A stretch of DNA of 26,953 nucleotides from CAYNWT01 sp964485095. GTDB taxonomy: Bacteria > Planctomycetota > Planctomycetia > Planctomycetales > Planctomycetaceae. The translations under genes and the position numbers were made by a program. The stretch's first letter is position 1, and each line of letters begins with the position of its first letter. Shown here in pieces: positions 8,956 to 18,300 of the stretch. The DNA lies in contig CAZAIB010000092.1 of NCBI GenBank assembly GCA_964485095.1, positions 1 through 26,953 on the forward strand, given 5' to 3'. A model generated the notes under the pieces. It was not told the DNA's origin. It did not search any database and saw only the letters and a program-made list of their open reading frames with translations.

Positions 8956-11288
8956 GAGCCTACCTTGCAGTTATCAAAGATTCATTCCGAGAAGCCATGT
9001 CGTCATGGGTTCTGTGGCTCGCGCTTGTTGGCATCGCTCTGATCCTGCTCGCACTCGCGCCTTTGTCGTTGCTCAGCGAAGAGGCCACGGAACTGCGGCC
9101 ACGTGAGTTGGTTAATGCCGAGGTGTTCGTCAAGAAGTTGGTTGAGAACAAGAATCAGGCTGACACTCCGGCTGGTCATATCTGGTCACTTCTCGAAAGT
9201 GACGATCAGGCCAGAATCCAGGAGATGCTTGATCCGGCTCCCACGCGAAGAGGCCCGCCCGGTCGACGGGCAAATGGTGGCCGACGGGTTGTCAGCGTTT
9301 TGAACACGCTTCTTAAGCAAGACGACTTCTACAAATCAGAAGCATGGTCTGAGTTCGAAGCAGAAGACGCACTGGCCAGTGAGCTTGAGAACGCAGCGCT
9401 AAGTGGCGGCGCTTTGGCGTCGCGTAACCTGCGATTGTTGGCGGCAACGTTTCCTGGTGAGATTCGCATCCGAGACTCCCAGCAAGTCTCGCTGACCTAC
9501 GCGGGCAACGTCATGATTGGTCCGCTGTCAGGCACCCGTGCTGAGTTGGAACCGATTGTGCTGTCGCAAGTCACACTTGGCGTTTCGTGGTTCGTTGGGT
9601 TCTTTGGTATTGCAGCATCCCTGCTGGTTACAGCGTCCATTGTGCCGCGAACATTTGAACCCGGCGAGATCGCATTGCTGCTAAGCAAGCCTGTGAATCG
9701 CTCTTTCTTGTTCCTCACGAAGTTTGTGGGGGCGTGCACGTTTACATTGCTGTATGCCACGGTGCTGGTTGGCGGTGTTTGGTTACTTCTCGGGCTGCGA
9801 TTCGGAATCTGGAAGCAGGAAATCCTGTGGTGTATTCCGCTGTACGTGTTCCTGTTTTCTGTTTACTACTCGGTCGTTGCGACCACATCGCTTATTTGGC
9901 GGAACGCGATTGTTGGTCTGGTGGTTGTGGCTATTTTCTGGGCAATCGTTTCGATTGTCGGGCTGGTCAAGGGATTGCTGGACGAGCTCACCGTCAAACC
10001 TGCGCGGGTCACTGAAATTGTTCCGGCGGGCGAGCGGTTGTTTGCTGTGAATGGTCGCCGCGAAGTTCTTCAGTACGACTTCCAGATCGGCGCTTGGAAC
10101 GCGATTTTTGCGCGTGACCTCAAGGGTGTTCCTCCAATTGCACAACGCTTTCTGTTTGCCGGAACCCGGTTCCGACCGAGCTACGACAAGGCGCAGGATC
10201 GGTTGGTTGCAGTTGAGCAAAAACCGTCCATGTTTGGAGGTGTCTCACGCGCGAATGTGGTTACCGGTTCGCCGTTAAACGAGTGGGAACGTCGGGACGA
10301 CGGCGAGACTCCTGACGCTGTGCCACGTGTTCTGATCGATTCGAAAGGAAGAGTGGTCCTGCCGGGTCGGCGCGGCGTGTATTTGTTTAACGGGCTATCT
10401 GAGGGCGACAGGAAGACCAAAGCGTTTTGGGACAAGGTCACCGGCGGCATTATGCCGACATCAAGCAAGAATGCGTTTGAAGAACTATCCGGGGACAACC
10501 TGCCAGAGCTGGCGTCAGAATTCACGTCAGACATTCACCCTCAAACCGACAGCATTTTCACCTATAGCGCTGGCAAGCTGTACCGGCTTGATGTGATTGA
10601 TGGAAAGTACTCGCTTGGAGAAACGCGCGACTTCGAATCGGAAGAAGACGCTGTGTTCTCAGTGGGTGGCGACTACGTCACGATGTCTTTCGGTGATGGC
10701 AGCATCCGAGTGCTGGAATCCGATAGTTTGGAAGACAAGCTGACCGATCAGTTTGAAGAAGGCATCCTGCCGCGTGTGTGTGCCAGTAGCCCGGATGGTT
10801 CGGTATCAGCCGTACTGACGCACGACGGGGCGATATGGATGTTCGACGGGAAGACCGGGCAGAAGATGGATTGGCTGCCGCCGGAAGACGGCTACGCGTC
10901 TGCTATCGCGTTCAACGACGAAGGCGAAATGTACGTTGCCGATGGTTGGCAGGACATCGCTCGGTACACCGTCGGAACCAGTACACCGATTGAGGAAAAC
11001 ACGGTCCCGGCAGACAATCTGCGAAATGTCTACAGGTGGCTTCTGAGTCCGATCTATACGGTTCTGCCTCAGCCATCTGAAGTCGACAACTTCGTGCAGT
11101 ACATCATGACTGGCCGACGGTCAGAATCGATTGTGGACAACGGAGGCGGTCCATTCGCACGGCAGGTTGCGAACCTTCGGGAGGATCGAGTGACCTTCGA
11201 TGTCTGGGAACCGCTGTTCAAGAACGTAGCGTTTGTTGTTGTGCTTCTGGCTTTCGGTTGCTTCTACGTTTCACGCAAGGACTTCTAA
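8952..11288 (+). CDS. ABC-2 type permease with inserted beta-propeller-like domain
   Basis: Predicted 778-residue membrane subunit. TM1 lies at about 18-40, followed by a soluble segment to about 205, then TM2 (GVSWFVGFFGIAASLLVTAS), TM3 (about 255-282), TM4 (about 293-316) and TM5 (about 320-346). A soluble region of roughly 400 residues follows, then TM6 (VAFVVVLLAFGCFYVS) at the extreme C-terminus. The inserted region has repeated strand patterns resembling WD40 or PQQ-type propeller blades (AVNGRREVLQYDF, YVTMSFGDGSIRVLES, SAVLTHDGAIWMFDGKTG, AIAFNDEGEMYVADGW). With an N-terminus inside, five helices place this region outside the cytoplasmic membrane (inference). Its ATG overlaps the ATPase stop by four bases, and GGAG at 8940-8943 serves as ribosome-binding site. 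ABC-2 permeases are usually much shorter; this fusion is the notable feature. The transported substrate is unknown. Confidence 0.88.
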   Translation: MRAYLAVIKDSFREAMSSWVLWLALVGIALILLALAPLSLLSEEATELRPRELVNAEVFVKKLVENKNQADTPAGHIWSLLESDDQARIQEMLDPAPTRRGPPGRRANGGRRVVSVLNTLLKQDDFYKSEAWSEFEAEDALASELENAALSGGALASRNLRLLAATFPGEIRIRDSQQVSLTYAGNVMIGPLSGTRAELEPIVLSQVTLGVSWFVGFFGIAASLLVTASIVPRTFEPGEIALLLSKPVNRSFLFLTKFVGACTFTLLYATVLVGGVWLLLGLRFGIWKQEILWCIPLYVFLFSVYYSVVATTSLIWRNAIVGLVVVAIFWAIVSIVGLVKGLLDELTVKPARVTEIVPAGERLFAVNGRREVLQYDFQIGAWNAIFARDLKGVPPIAQRFLFAGTRFRPSYDKAQDRLVAVEQKPSMFGGVSRANVVTGSPLNEWERRDDGETPDAVPRVLIDSKGRVVLPGRRGVYLFNGLSEGDRKTKAFWDKVTGGIMPTSSKNAFEELSGDNLPELASEFTSDIHPQTDSIFTYSAGKLYRLDVIDGKYSLGETRDFESEEDAVFSVGGDYVTMSFGDGSIRVLESDSLEDKLTDQFEEGILPRVCASSPDGSVSAVLTHDGAIWMFDGKTGQKMDWLPPEDGYASAIAFNDEGEMYVADGWQDIARYTVGTSTPIEENTVPADNLRNVYRWLLSPIYTVLPQPSEVDNFVQYIMTGRRSESIVDNGGGPFARQVANLREDRVTFDVWEPLFKNVAFVVVLLAFGCFYVSRKDF

Positions 11289-11344
11289 CATGCTACGTGT
11301 TGGTAACAAGTCGATCGTCCGGGATGGGTCGTGTTGTTCGCAAT

Positions 11345-11836
11345 TCACATCCGGTGGAGCCGTAGCCACTCTTCGGTGATTTCGTGAACTGTCTCGCCTT
11401 CCAGCGTTTCGTGAGCGGCAAGTTCGTCCACGATCGCGCCGATGAACGGCCAGACGTCGTCACGGCTGAGGACCTGATGGATATCGACGGCGACGCGTTC
11501 TAAGAACCGAACCTGTTGCTGCCGATCAAAAAACAATTGCGCCGCGGCCTCCATCGCCTGGTGCCAATCGCCCGACCATTCCGGCAGCGACGCGGGGTGG
11601 TACGGATCGCCCGTCATGACCATTTCGGCGACGGGTCCGGCCAGTGCGACCAAAACCAGCTTCTCAGCGAATTCACGATCTGAGAACTTCTGCCGTTCCC
11701 ACGCAATCTGAGTATCCCCGTATCGCGCGGGGCCGTCGTCGTTGTCAGGTTCGATCGTGACCGAGATCACGCGTGCTCCCACCATTACGGCTGCGAACGC
11801 GTGTCCAGCTTCGTGAAAGATTGTGTTCTCATCCAT
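11345..11836 (-). CDS. Small HEAGH zinc metallopeptidase-like protein (FtsH/M41-like)
   Basis: Predicted 163-residue protein whose first residues contain the zinc-site motif HEAGH (8-12), followed by AFAAVMVGARVISVTIEP and the Ala/Gly-rich LVLVALAGPVAEMVMTG. This pattern resembles the peptidase domain of FtsH (M41) without its AAA+ part. Family assignment rests on the motif and overall pattern only; an M50-like or other gluzincin-type protein is possible. The ATG at 11836 is the only ATG in frame before a stop at the tRNA terminator, and it leaves just seven residues ahead of the zinc site. An upstream ATC start is possible in principle. The start codon lies 15 nt below the tRNA-Leu terminator, leaving almost no room for a separate promoter, so readthrough or a promoter within the tRNA region is implied. 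Confidence 0.75.
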   Translation of the reverse strand: MDENTIFHEAGHAFAAVMVGARVISVTIEPDNDDGPARYGDTQIAWERQKFSDREFAEKLVLVALAGPVAEMVMTGDPYHPASLPEWSGDWHQAMEAAAQLFFDRQQQVRFLERVAVDIHQVLSRDDVWPFIGAIVDELAAHETLEGETVHEITEEWLRLHRM

Positions 11837-11851
11837 ATCGCACCGCGCATG

Positions 11852-11880
11852 AAAAAAGCCACCTTTGATGAAGGTGGCTT
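11852..11880 (-). terminator. Intrinsic terminator of tRNA-Leu
   Basis: On the minus strand, AAGCCACCTT and AAGGTGGCTT (11871-11880 and 11856-11865) form a perfect 10-bp stem with loop CATCA, followed by a run of six T (complement of the A-run 11852-11857). It starts 2 nt after the tRNA 3' end, which is the classic arrangement for a single tRNA transcript. Confidence 0.9.
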
Positions 11881-11882
11881 AG

Positions 11883-11965
11883 TGGGCTCGACAGGAATCG
11901 AACCTGCACGTCCTATGGACACCGGATCCTAAATCCGGCGCGTCTGCCAGTTCCGCCACGAGCCC
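11883..11965 (-). tRNA. tRNA-Leu (anticodon UAG)
   Basis: The minus strand folds as a class II tRNA. The acceptor stem pairs GGGCTCG (11965-11959) with CGAGCCC before discriminator A at 11883. The anticodon stem CCGGA/TCCGG encloses loop TTTAGGA with anticodon TAG (reads CUA). The long variable arm GTCC-ATA-GGAC is typical of leucine tRNAs, and the T arm is CAGG-TTCGATT-CCTG. The 3' CCA is not encoded, so it must be added after transcription. A strong intrinsic terminator follows at once. Confidence 0.97.
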
Positions 11966-12219
11966 GTGGGGTACGGAGCCTATCGTTTTTGGGAGGACAC
12001 GTCGAGTGAAGATTGGGTTCGAGTGTTTTCGGATGGCTTGTGGGGCCGGCAAAGGGTGATGACGGCTCGGTCCATTTTCGAGTCACGCGGCTGCATTGTT
12101 CTATTGGGAGCCAGTTTCTGGTTTCCGGTCAGCCCGGGGACGCCGTCGGTTCACGGTCGGAACGCTCTTCTGAATCTGCGACGAACTGCCGGGGGTGGGT
12201 GTTGAAAGCAAGTGAATTC

Positions 12220-12250
12220 CCTGGGAAAAACCACTTCGGTGTTCCCCAGG
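12220..12250 (+). other. Hairpin with TTCG tetraloop upstream of the surface protein gene
   Basis: CCTGGG (12220-12225) pairs with CCCAGG (12245-12250), and inside it CAC-TTCG-GTG (12232-12241) forms a stable tetraloop stem separated by an A-rich internal loop. It sits about 20 bp before the candidate -35 box, so it could be the tail of a short upstream RNA or a dyad site. It has no T-run on the plus strand. Confidence 0.35.
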
Positions 12251-12268
12251 TTGTGTAATCCTCTCTGC

Positions 12269-12297
12269 TTGAATTTCCCTAAAATCAACCGTATACC
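12269..12297 (+). promoter_or_regulatory. Candidate sigma-70-type promoter of the surface protein gene
   Basis: TTGAAT (12269-12274) and TATACC (12292-12297) are separated by 17 bp, matching the sigma-70 consensus at five and four of six positions respectively. The predicted transcript would have a leader of about 65 nt before the ATG at 12371. Planctomycete promoters are poorly characterised, so this is a sequence match only. Confidence 0.4.
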
Positions 12298-12370
12298 AGA
12301 GTATTGGAGTTCACGCTCAGCGTGCACTTCCTCTCCTGGTAACCATCCGGCTCTACCCCCGAGGCCTGAC

Positions 12371-15300
12371 ATGTTGAGACGAGCTAAGCGGAATTCCCGC
12401 CGCGCGCTTCCTGCGCCATGCACTACAGAAGCTCTTGAAGACCGCGCTTTGCTGACCAATCTGGCTTTGACCGGAGCCAGCCTGGTTCAGGGGGACGACG
12501 CCACGCCGTTGTCGAATGCGATTCTGGGCGAACAGGTGAATGTTCGGGTCGATTATGTAACCGACGATCAGGCTTTGGCTGACTATCGAGTGGAGTTCAG
12601 AGTTGACGGCGTTGTGCTGGATACGGTGACGAACCAGGGCACTGGAGGAGGGAACTCGGGCAGCTTCTTCCTGGCGACCAGAGGCTGGTACGCGACTCCA
12701 GGCACCCACACGATCGAAGTCATCCTGGACGCGGACGACGATATCGCTGAAGACAATGAGACCGATAACAGCACGACGTTTACGGTGTCCACCTTTGCTG
12801 CGGCGCCGCCGGTTCAGTTTGCGTTTCCGGTTGAGGGAGAAATCCAGCAGGATTCTTTCATCACCGACTACATCGATATCGATCCTACTGCCGGGGTTTC
12901 TGACTTCGCTGGCGGTATCTACTCGACGGACGGGAACGACGCCTGGCAAATTGGGGTTCCTCACTTTGAGGATCAGGATGCCGGTGTTGATGTTCTCGCC
13001 GCCGCTGCGGGAACAGTCGTGGCGGTCAACGACGGTGAATTCGATCGGCAAACGGCCATCATCACTCCTGAGCCTGAGTCGAACTTTGTCGTCATCGATC
13101 ACGGGAATGGCTACCGCAGCATTTACCGAAACCTGCGCCGGGATTCGGTTGAGGTAGCCGTCGGCGACACGGTTGCGCAGGGGGAACGGATCGGCCGCGT
13201 CGGAAGTTCCGGTGCTTCTGATGAACCGCACCTGGGCTTTGGTGTGGAACACAATGGCCTTCCTGTGGAACCGGTACTGGACGTGGCCACGTACCTCCAG
13301 GACACCCCGGACTATTCAGGGGATGTGGTTCGAATTCGTTCGTCCAGGGTCACAAGCTACGCTCCAGCGAGTGATATCGAAGAAGGCCCGGGGCGGACGC
13401 CGGTCTTCAGCCTGGACAGCGGACAAGACATATTTTTCTATGGTCAGTTTACTTCTCTGAAACAGAATGACGTATTGGAGTACGTGGTATTCCGTCCGAG
13501 TGGGCTGGAATGGACCCGATCAGCATTCACTATTACCCAGGATGAGGTGACTTCTGAGCGAGTGGCCAACCAGATTCTTGAAGACAGTCCGGAAATCGGA
13601 CAGTGGCGAGTCGACTTCCTGGTGAACGGCGAGAAGATTGGCGAAGATGGATTCGAGGTGCGGCCCGGTGGAGCCCCGGAGATGTTGGTTGCTGATGCGA
13701 CCGGCACGATTGTTGTCAACAACCGCTACACACCGTTCGACTTCGGAACCACAACGGAAGGCGGCACTGAGCCGGAACTTTCGTTCTTCGTAGAGAACGT
13801 CGGCTCCAATGATCTGCGGATCAACGATGTGTCGGTTCCGCAAGGATTTCGAGTGAGTCAGACGCTCCCGGATACAATTGCTCCAGGAGCCACATCGGAA
13901 CTTATAGTGTCTCTGGACAGCACATTTGCGGGCTATTTCGGGGGCGAAATCGTCATCGACTCAAACGATTCCGATGACCCGGTGCATCGGTTCTCGATTG
14001 AGGGGCAGGTCGAACTGACGGCTGTCGACAATCTCCAAATCGGAATTGGTGTTCGTTCTATCGACGAGGGGGGCAATACGGTTGCCAACATCAGTCGGAC
14101 CGGCAGCACTGCGACTCCGCTGACAGTTAATCTCAGTAGCGACGATCCGACTCAGGTTTCGTTTCCGCCAACCGTGACAATCCCTGCCGGCCAGAATTTC
14201 GCAAGCTTCTTTATCACAGCCGTTGATGACCAGACGGTTGAAGGCGACATGACCGTGCAAATCGTTGCTGAGACAATCAGTCTCAGCAGCGCGGTGAACA
14301 CGCTTGAGATTATTGATGACGATTTTCCCGACTTCGTGATCACCGAAACCGGCGGCGACACCACGGTCGACGAATCTGGCACGGCGGATACGTTTGATGT
14401 CGCGCTAAGCAGTCAGCCACTGACTGATGTTGTCTTCGATCTGACTGTCGTCGATCCATCGGAAGTTAGTGTTTCAATAAACCGGCTCACGTTCACGAAT
14501 GCGAACTGGGACGTGCCTCAGGTCGTAACAGTAACCGGCCAGGATGACATGGATTTGGATGGCCCGGTTGGTTCGCTCATTGAGCTGGAAGTGACGCCGG
14601 GCTCAGATGCAGCCTTCCTGGGCCTGTCTGGTGATGTCACTGTGGTGACGACAGACGATGACGTTGCGGCATTCCAGATTTCAGCGTCCGGTGGCGCGAC
14701 CGTGGTTGGTGAATCTGGAACCACTGATTCGTTTGACTTCAACCTGGCGTCGAGACCGCTGTCCGATGTTGTGGTTGCGATCAGCAGCAGCGATCCGACC
14801 GAAGCGATCGCATCGCCGGGTCTGATTACCATTTCGCCAGCCGATTGGAACACGCTGCAAACAGTGACAGTCACTGGGGTCGATGACTTCATTCTGGACG
14901 GAAACCGATTCTCCAACATCACGCTGCAGGTCGTTGATGCCCAGTCGTTTATTGGGTTCCAAGGTGTTGAAAGAGATGTCCCGGTTACGACTCTGGATGA
15001 CGATGTCGCAAACATAGTTCTTACACCCACCGATGGGTTCAGCAACGTTTCGGAATCCGGAACCACTGACCAGGTCGGTGTGTCGCTGGCTGTCGAACCT
15101 CTGACCGATGTTGTTATTTCGCTAACGACCACGGACGCGGGAGAAGTTGGTGTCGGGCCAGCGCAGCTGACGTTTACTCCTGACAACTGGGACATTTCAC
15201 AGGCAGCAACCGTTACCGGTATCGCTGATGATCTTGCCGATGGTGACCAGACAGTATCGCTTGTTGCAACTGTCGTCCCGATGGGTTCCGATCCTGCATT

Positions 15301-18300
15301 CATTGGTACGGCTGCGGTCAGTGATGTGACAAACCGTGATGAAGACGCCGTGATTATTGTCAATCCGACAAGCGGAATCACTGAGGTGACTGAAGGTGGT
15401 GGCAGCGATACTGTTGCCATTTCTCTTCAAGCCGCGCCGCTGGGTGATGTTGTTGTTGAACTCACGCCGACTGACTTGGGTGAAGTGTCCGCTCAGGCCA
15501 CGAATCTGACATTCACGACACTCAACTGGAATCAGCCGCAAACGGCTACGGTTACGGGGGTAGACGATTTCGTTGTTGATGGGACGCAGAATACCACCGT
15601 TGTGGTTCGTAGCGTCGCCGGACAGTCTCATGCGGCTTTCGCGGGTGCTGTCACTCAGACCTTTGTAAGCACAGTGGATGATGAAACCGCGGGTATTGTT
15701 GTCACGCCGACTGGTGTCGATACGAGAGTCAGAGAGAACGGTACGACTGACAGCGTAGACATTAGTCTTGCAGCTCAACCGCTAAGTACGGTTGTGGTGC
15801 AGGTTGCCAGTGGCGATCTGACGGAAGTCCTCACCCCGGCACTTCGTTACACGTTTACCCCAGCGAACTGGAACACACCGCAGCAGGTCAACGTGATTGG
15901 CGTTGACGACGTGACTCTTGATGGTGACCAGACTACGTCAATGTTGATTACCGTTATCGACAACCTGTCGCAGAACCTGTTTGACGGGCTGGTTCAGCCG
16001 TTTGATGTGATTACGGAAGACAACGAAGCGCCGACATGGACCATCGAAGAATCAGATGGAACAAATGTTGTCAGCGAAGATGGCAATACTGACACCTTCG
16101 ACATCGTACTTGATGCACAGCCCACTTCAGATGTGACGGTCGAACTGGTAACCAATTCGCCGGATGAGATCAGTACCGATTTAGCGACGCTGACGTTCAC
16201 GAGTACAAACTGGAACGTGACTCGAACCGTCACCATTCTTGGTGTTGATGATGCTGTCGTCGATGGTCAGCAATCTGTATCGCTGACGCTGAGGACCATT
16301 GATGCGTTGACCAACGATGCGTTCGATGCGTTGGAGCAAACACTTACCGTTGTGAACGAAGATGACGACATCGCCGGCATTGTGCTGACGGAAAGTGGTG
16401 GGACAAGTTCAGTAACTGAAGGGGCGACTGATGACACAATTGGTGTCACGCTCAACGCGAAGCCGCTTGATGATGTCGTTCTTGAAGTCGATGTTTCTGA
16501 TGGAACGCAGTTGACTGCGGCACCGACTGTTTTGACCTTCACACCGGCCAATTGGGACATTCCACAGGATGTGACTGTCGCGGCCGTAGACGATGTGATC
16601 GCCGACGGTGATGAACCTGTTCAGGTCGCGTTTTCCGTGTTGGACGCTTCATCGCACGTGCAGTTTCACGGCCTCACAGCCTTGGCGACGGTAACCGTCG
16701 TTGATAACGACGCCAGTATCTCGGTTCTCCAGACCAATGGTGGAACAGTCGTCGATGAATCAGGTACCAGTGACACGATTGATATCGTGCTTGATGCCCA
16801 GCCTCTGGGCGATGTTGTCGTTTCTTCCGTTAGTCGAGACGGTGGAGAAGTGACAGCGTCTCCAACATTCCTCACATTTACAGCGAGCAACTGGAGCACT
16901 CCGCAAACAGTCACCCTCACAGGTGTGGACGATGTACTGCTGGATGGAACTCAAAGCACGCAAATCGATATTGCTGTTGTTGATGTTGTTTCAGCCGATG
17001 CCTACGACGGAATCGCAACTCTGCTTTCAGTTGCGACGACAGACAATGACACACCGGACATTGTGGTCACCGAATCCGGAGGTAGCACGACTGTCAGTGA
17101 ACTGCTGACGACAGATTCATTCACGGTGCGATTGGCTGCACGCCCGCTGTCTCCTGTTGTGATTGATGTGACAAGCTTTGATACCACTGAAGCCACTGTT
17201 TCGCCGGCGACTCTGACGTTCGATCCTGTGCTTTGGAATACACCACAGACCGTTACTGTCTTCGGCGTCGATGACATGCCGGTTGACGGCAATCAGGTAA
17301 CACCAGTGGTGCTGCGGGTTGATTCGGCTCAGTCAGATGCGGCGTTTGGCGGGCAGGAAGCGGGAGTCGATGTCACGACGGTCGACAACGAAGTGGCGTC
17401 GTTCACGGTTACGCAATCGGGCGGAACCACGGCGGTCAGCGAAACTGGCACCACAGACGATTTCTCCGTTGTTCTTGACGCGGCACCGACGCAGGATGTT
17501 GTCCTCGCCGTCAGCACGACAGATCCGACCGAAGCCGATGTGGATCTTCCGACGCTGACTTTCACTCCCGCTAACTGGGACACGCCACAGGTCGTAACAG
17601 TCATCGGAGTTGATGATCCAACAGTCGATGGCACAGCGACTTCAATTGTGCAGGTTCAGGTCATCGACGGGCTGTCAGACAGCGCATTCGCCGGACTTGT
17701 TGACTCGTCGGTTCAGGTCACAACGACCAACGATGATGTGGCCGGTTTTTCCCTGGCAGAATCGAACAATTCGACAGTTGTCAGTGAAACGGGCACCAGT
17801 GATACGTTCCAGGTGATTCTTGATCGGCAGCCAGAGACGGGCATTGTGTTCTTTACAAGCACCAATGCCCCGGATGAACTGTCCGTCTCGCCTGCTCTGC
17901 TGACATTCACGTCAGCCAACTGGAGTGTGCCGCAAACTGTGACTGTGACCGGTCTTGATGATGCGATCACGGACAGCAATGGGCCTTTCGATGTCTTCGT
18001 CGCTATCGAGGAATCCCGTTCAGACAACGCTTTTGACAGCTTGCCAGTTCAGGCTGTTCAGGTCTCTAACATCAGTGATGAACCACCGCTGGTCGCCGTC
18101 GATGACTCCGTGCAGGCAACTCGTGATACGTCTCTCGTGTTTGACGTCCTAACCAACGACGCACCGTCGCCGGAAGTTCGAATTCTGTCCGTTGGCTCAG
18201 CCGACAACGGCACCGTCGAGCAGGTTCGGAACGGACGTCTGGAATACACGCCGGATCCGGGATTCGTCGGAGTTGATTCGTTTGAGTACTCGATTGTTCG

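Larger units (their letters stand above)
11966..12370. other. Intergenic leader between tRNA-Leu and the giant surface protein gene
   Basis: This 405-bp divergent gap should hold the promoters of both flanking genes. No gene is supported: the small frames present have no domain or ribosome-binding site. It contains a candidate promoter at 12269-12297, a hairpin at 12220-12250, and a small dyad CACGC-TCA-GCGTG at 12312-12324 within the predicted mRNA leader. The tRNA promoter was not identifiable. Confidence 0.5.

Noticed and set aside
12212..12370. Upstream extension of the surface protein
   Set aside because: It runs through a hairpin and the candidate promoter, and lacks a ribosome-binding site; ATG 12371 has GAGG and places the LEPR-like motif near the N-terminus as expected.
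12353..13252. 299-codon minus-strand frame opposite the start of the surface protein
   Set aside because: The plus strand has clear domains (CARDB, M23-like) across the same bases; the antisense translation shows none.
14518..15420. 300-codon minus-strand frame, and many similar ones, opposite the repeat array of the surface protein
   Set aside because: Low-complexity Ser/Thr/Val translation that mirrors the repeated sense codons; a by-product of the codon bias of the repeats.
14330..18075. Recently amplified DNA repeats or a CRISPR-like array
   Set aside because: The units of about 340 bp are coding, in frame and diverged at DNA level; there are no short identical repeats with spacers.
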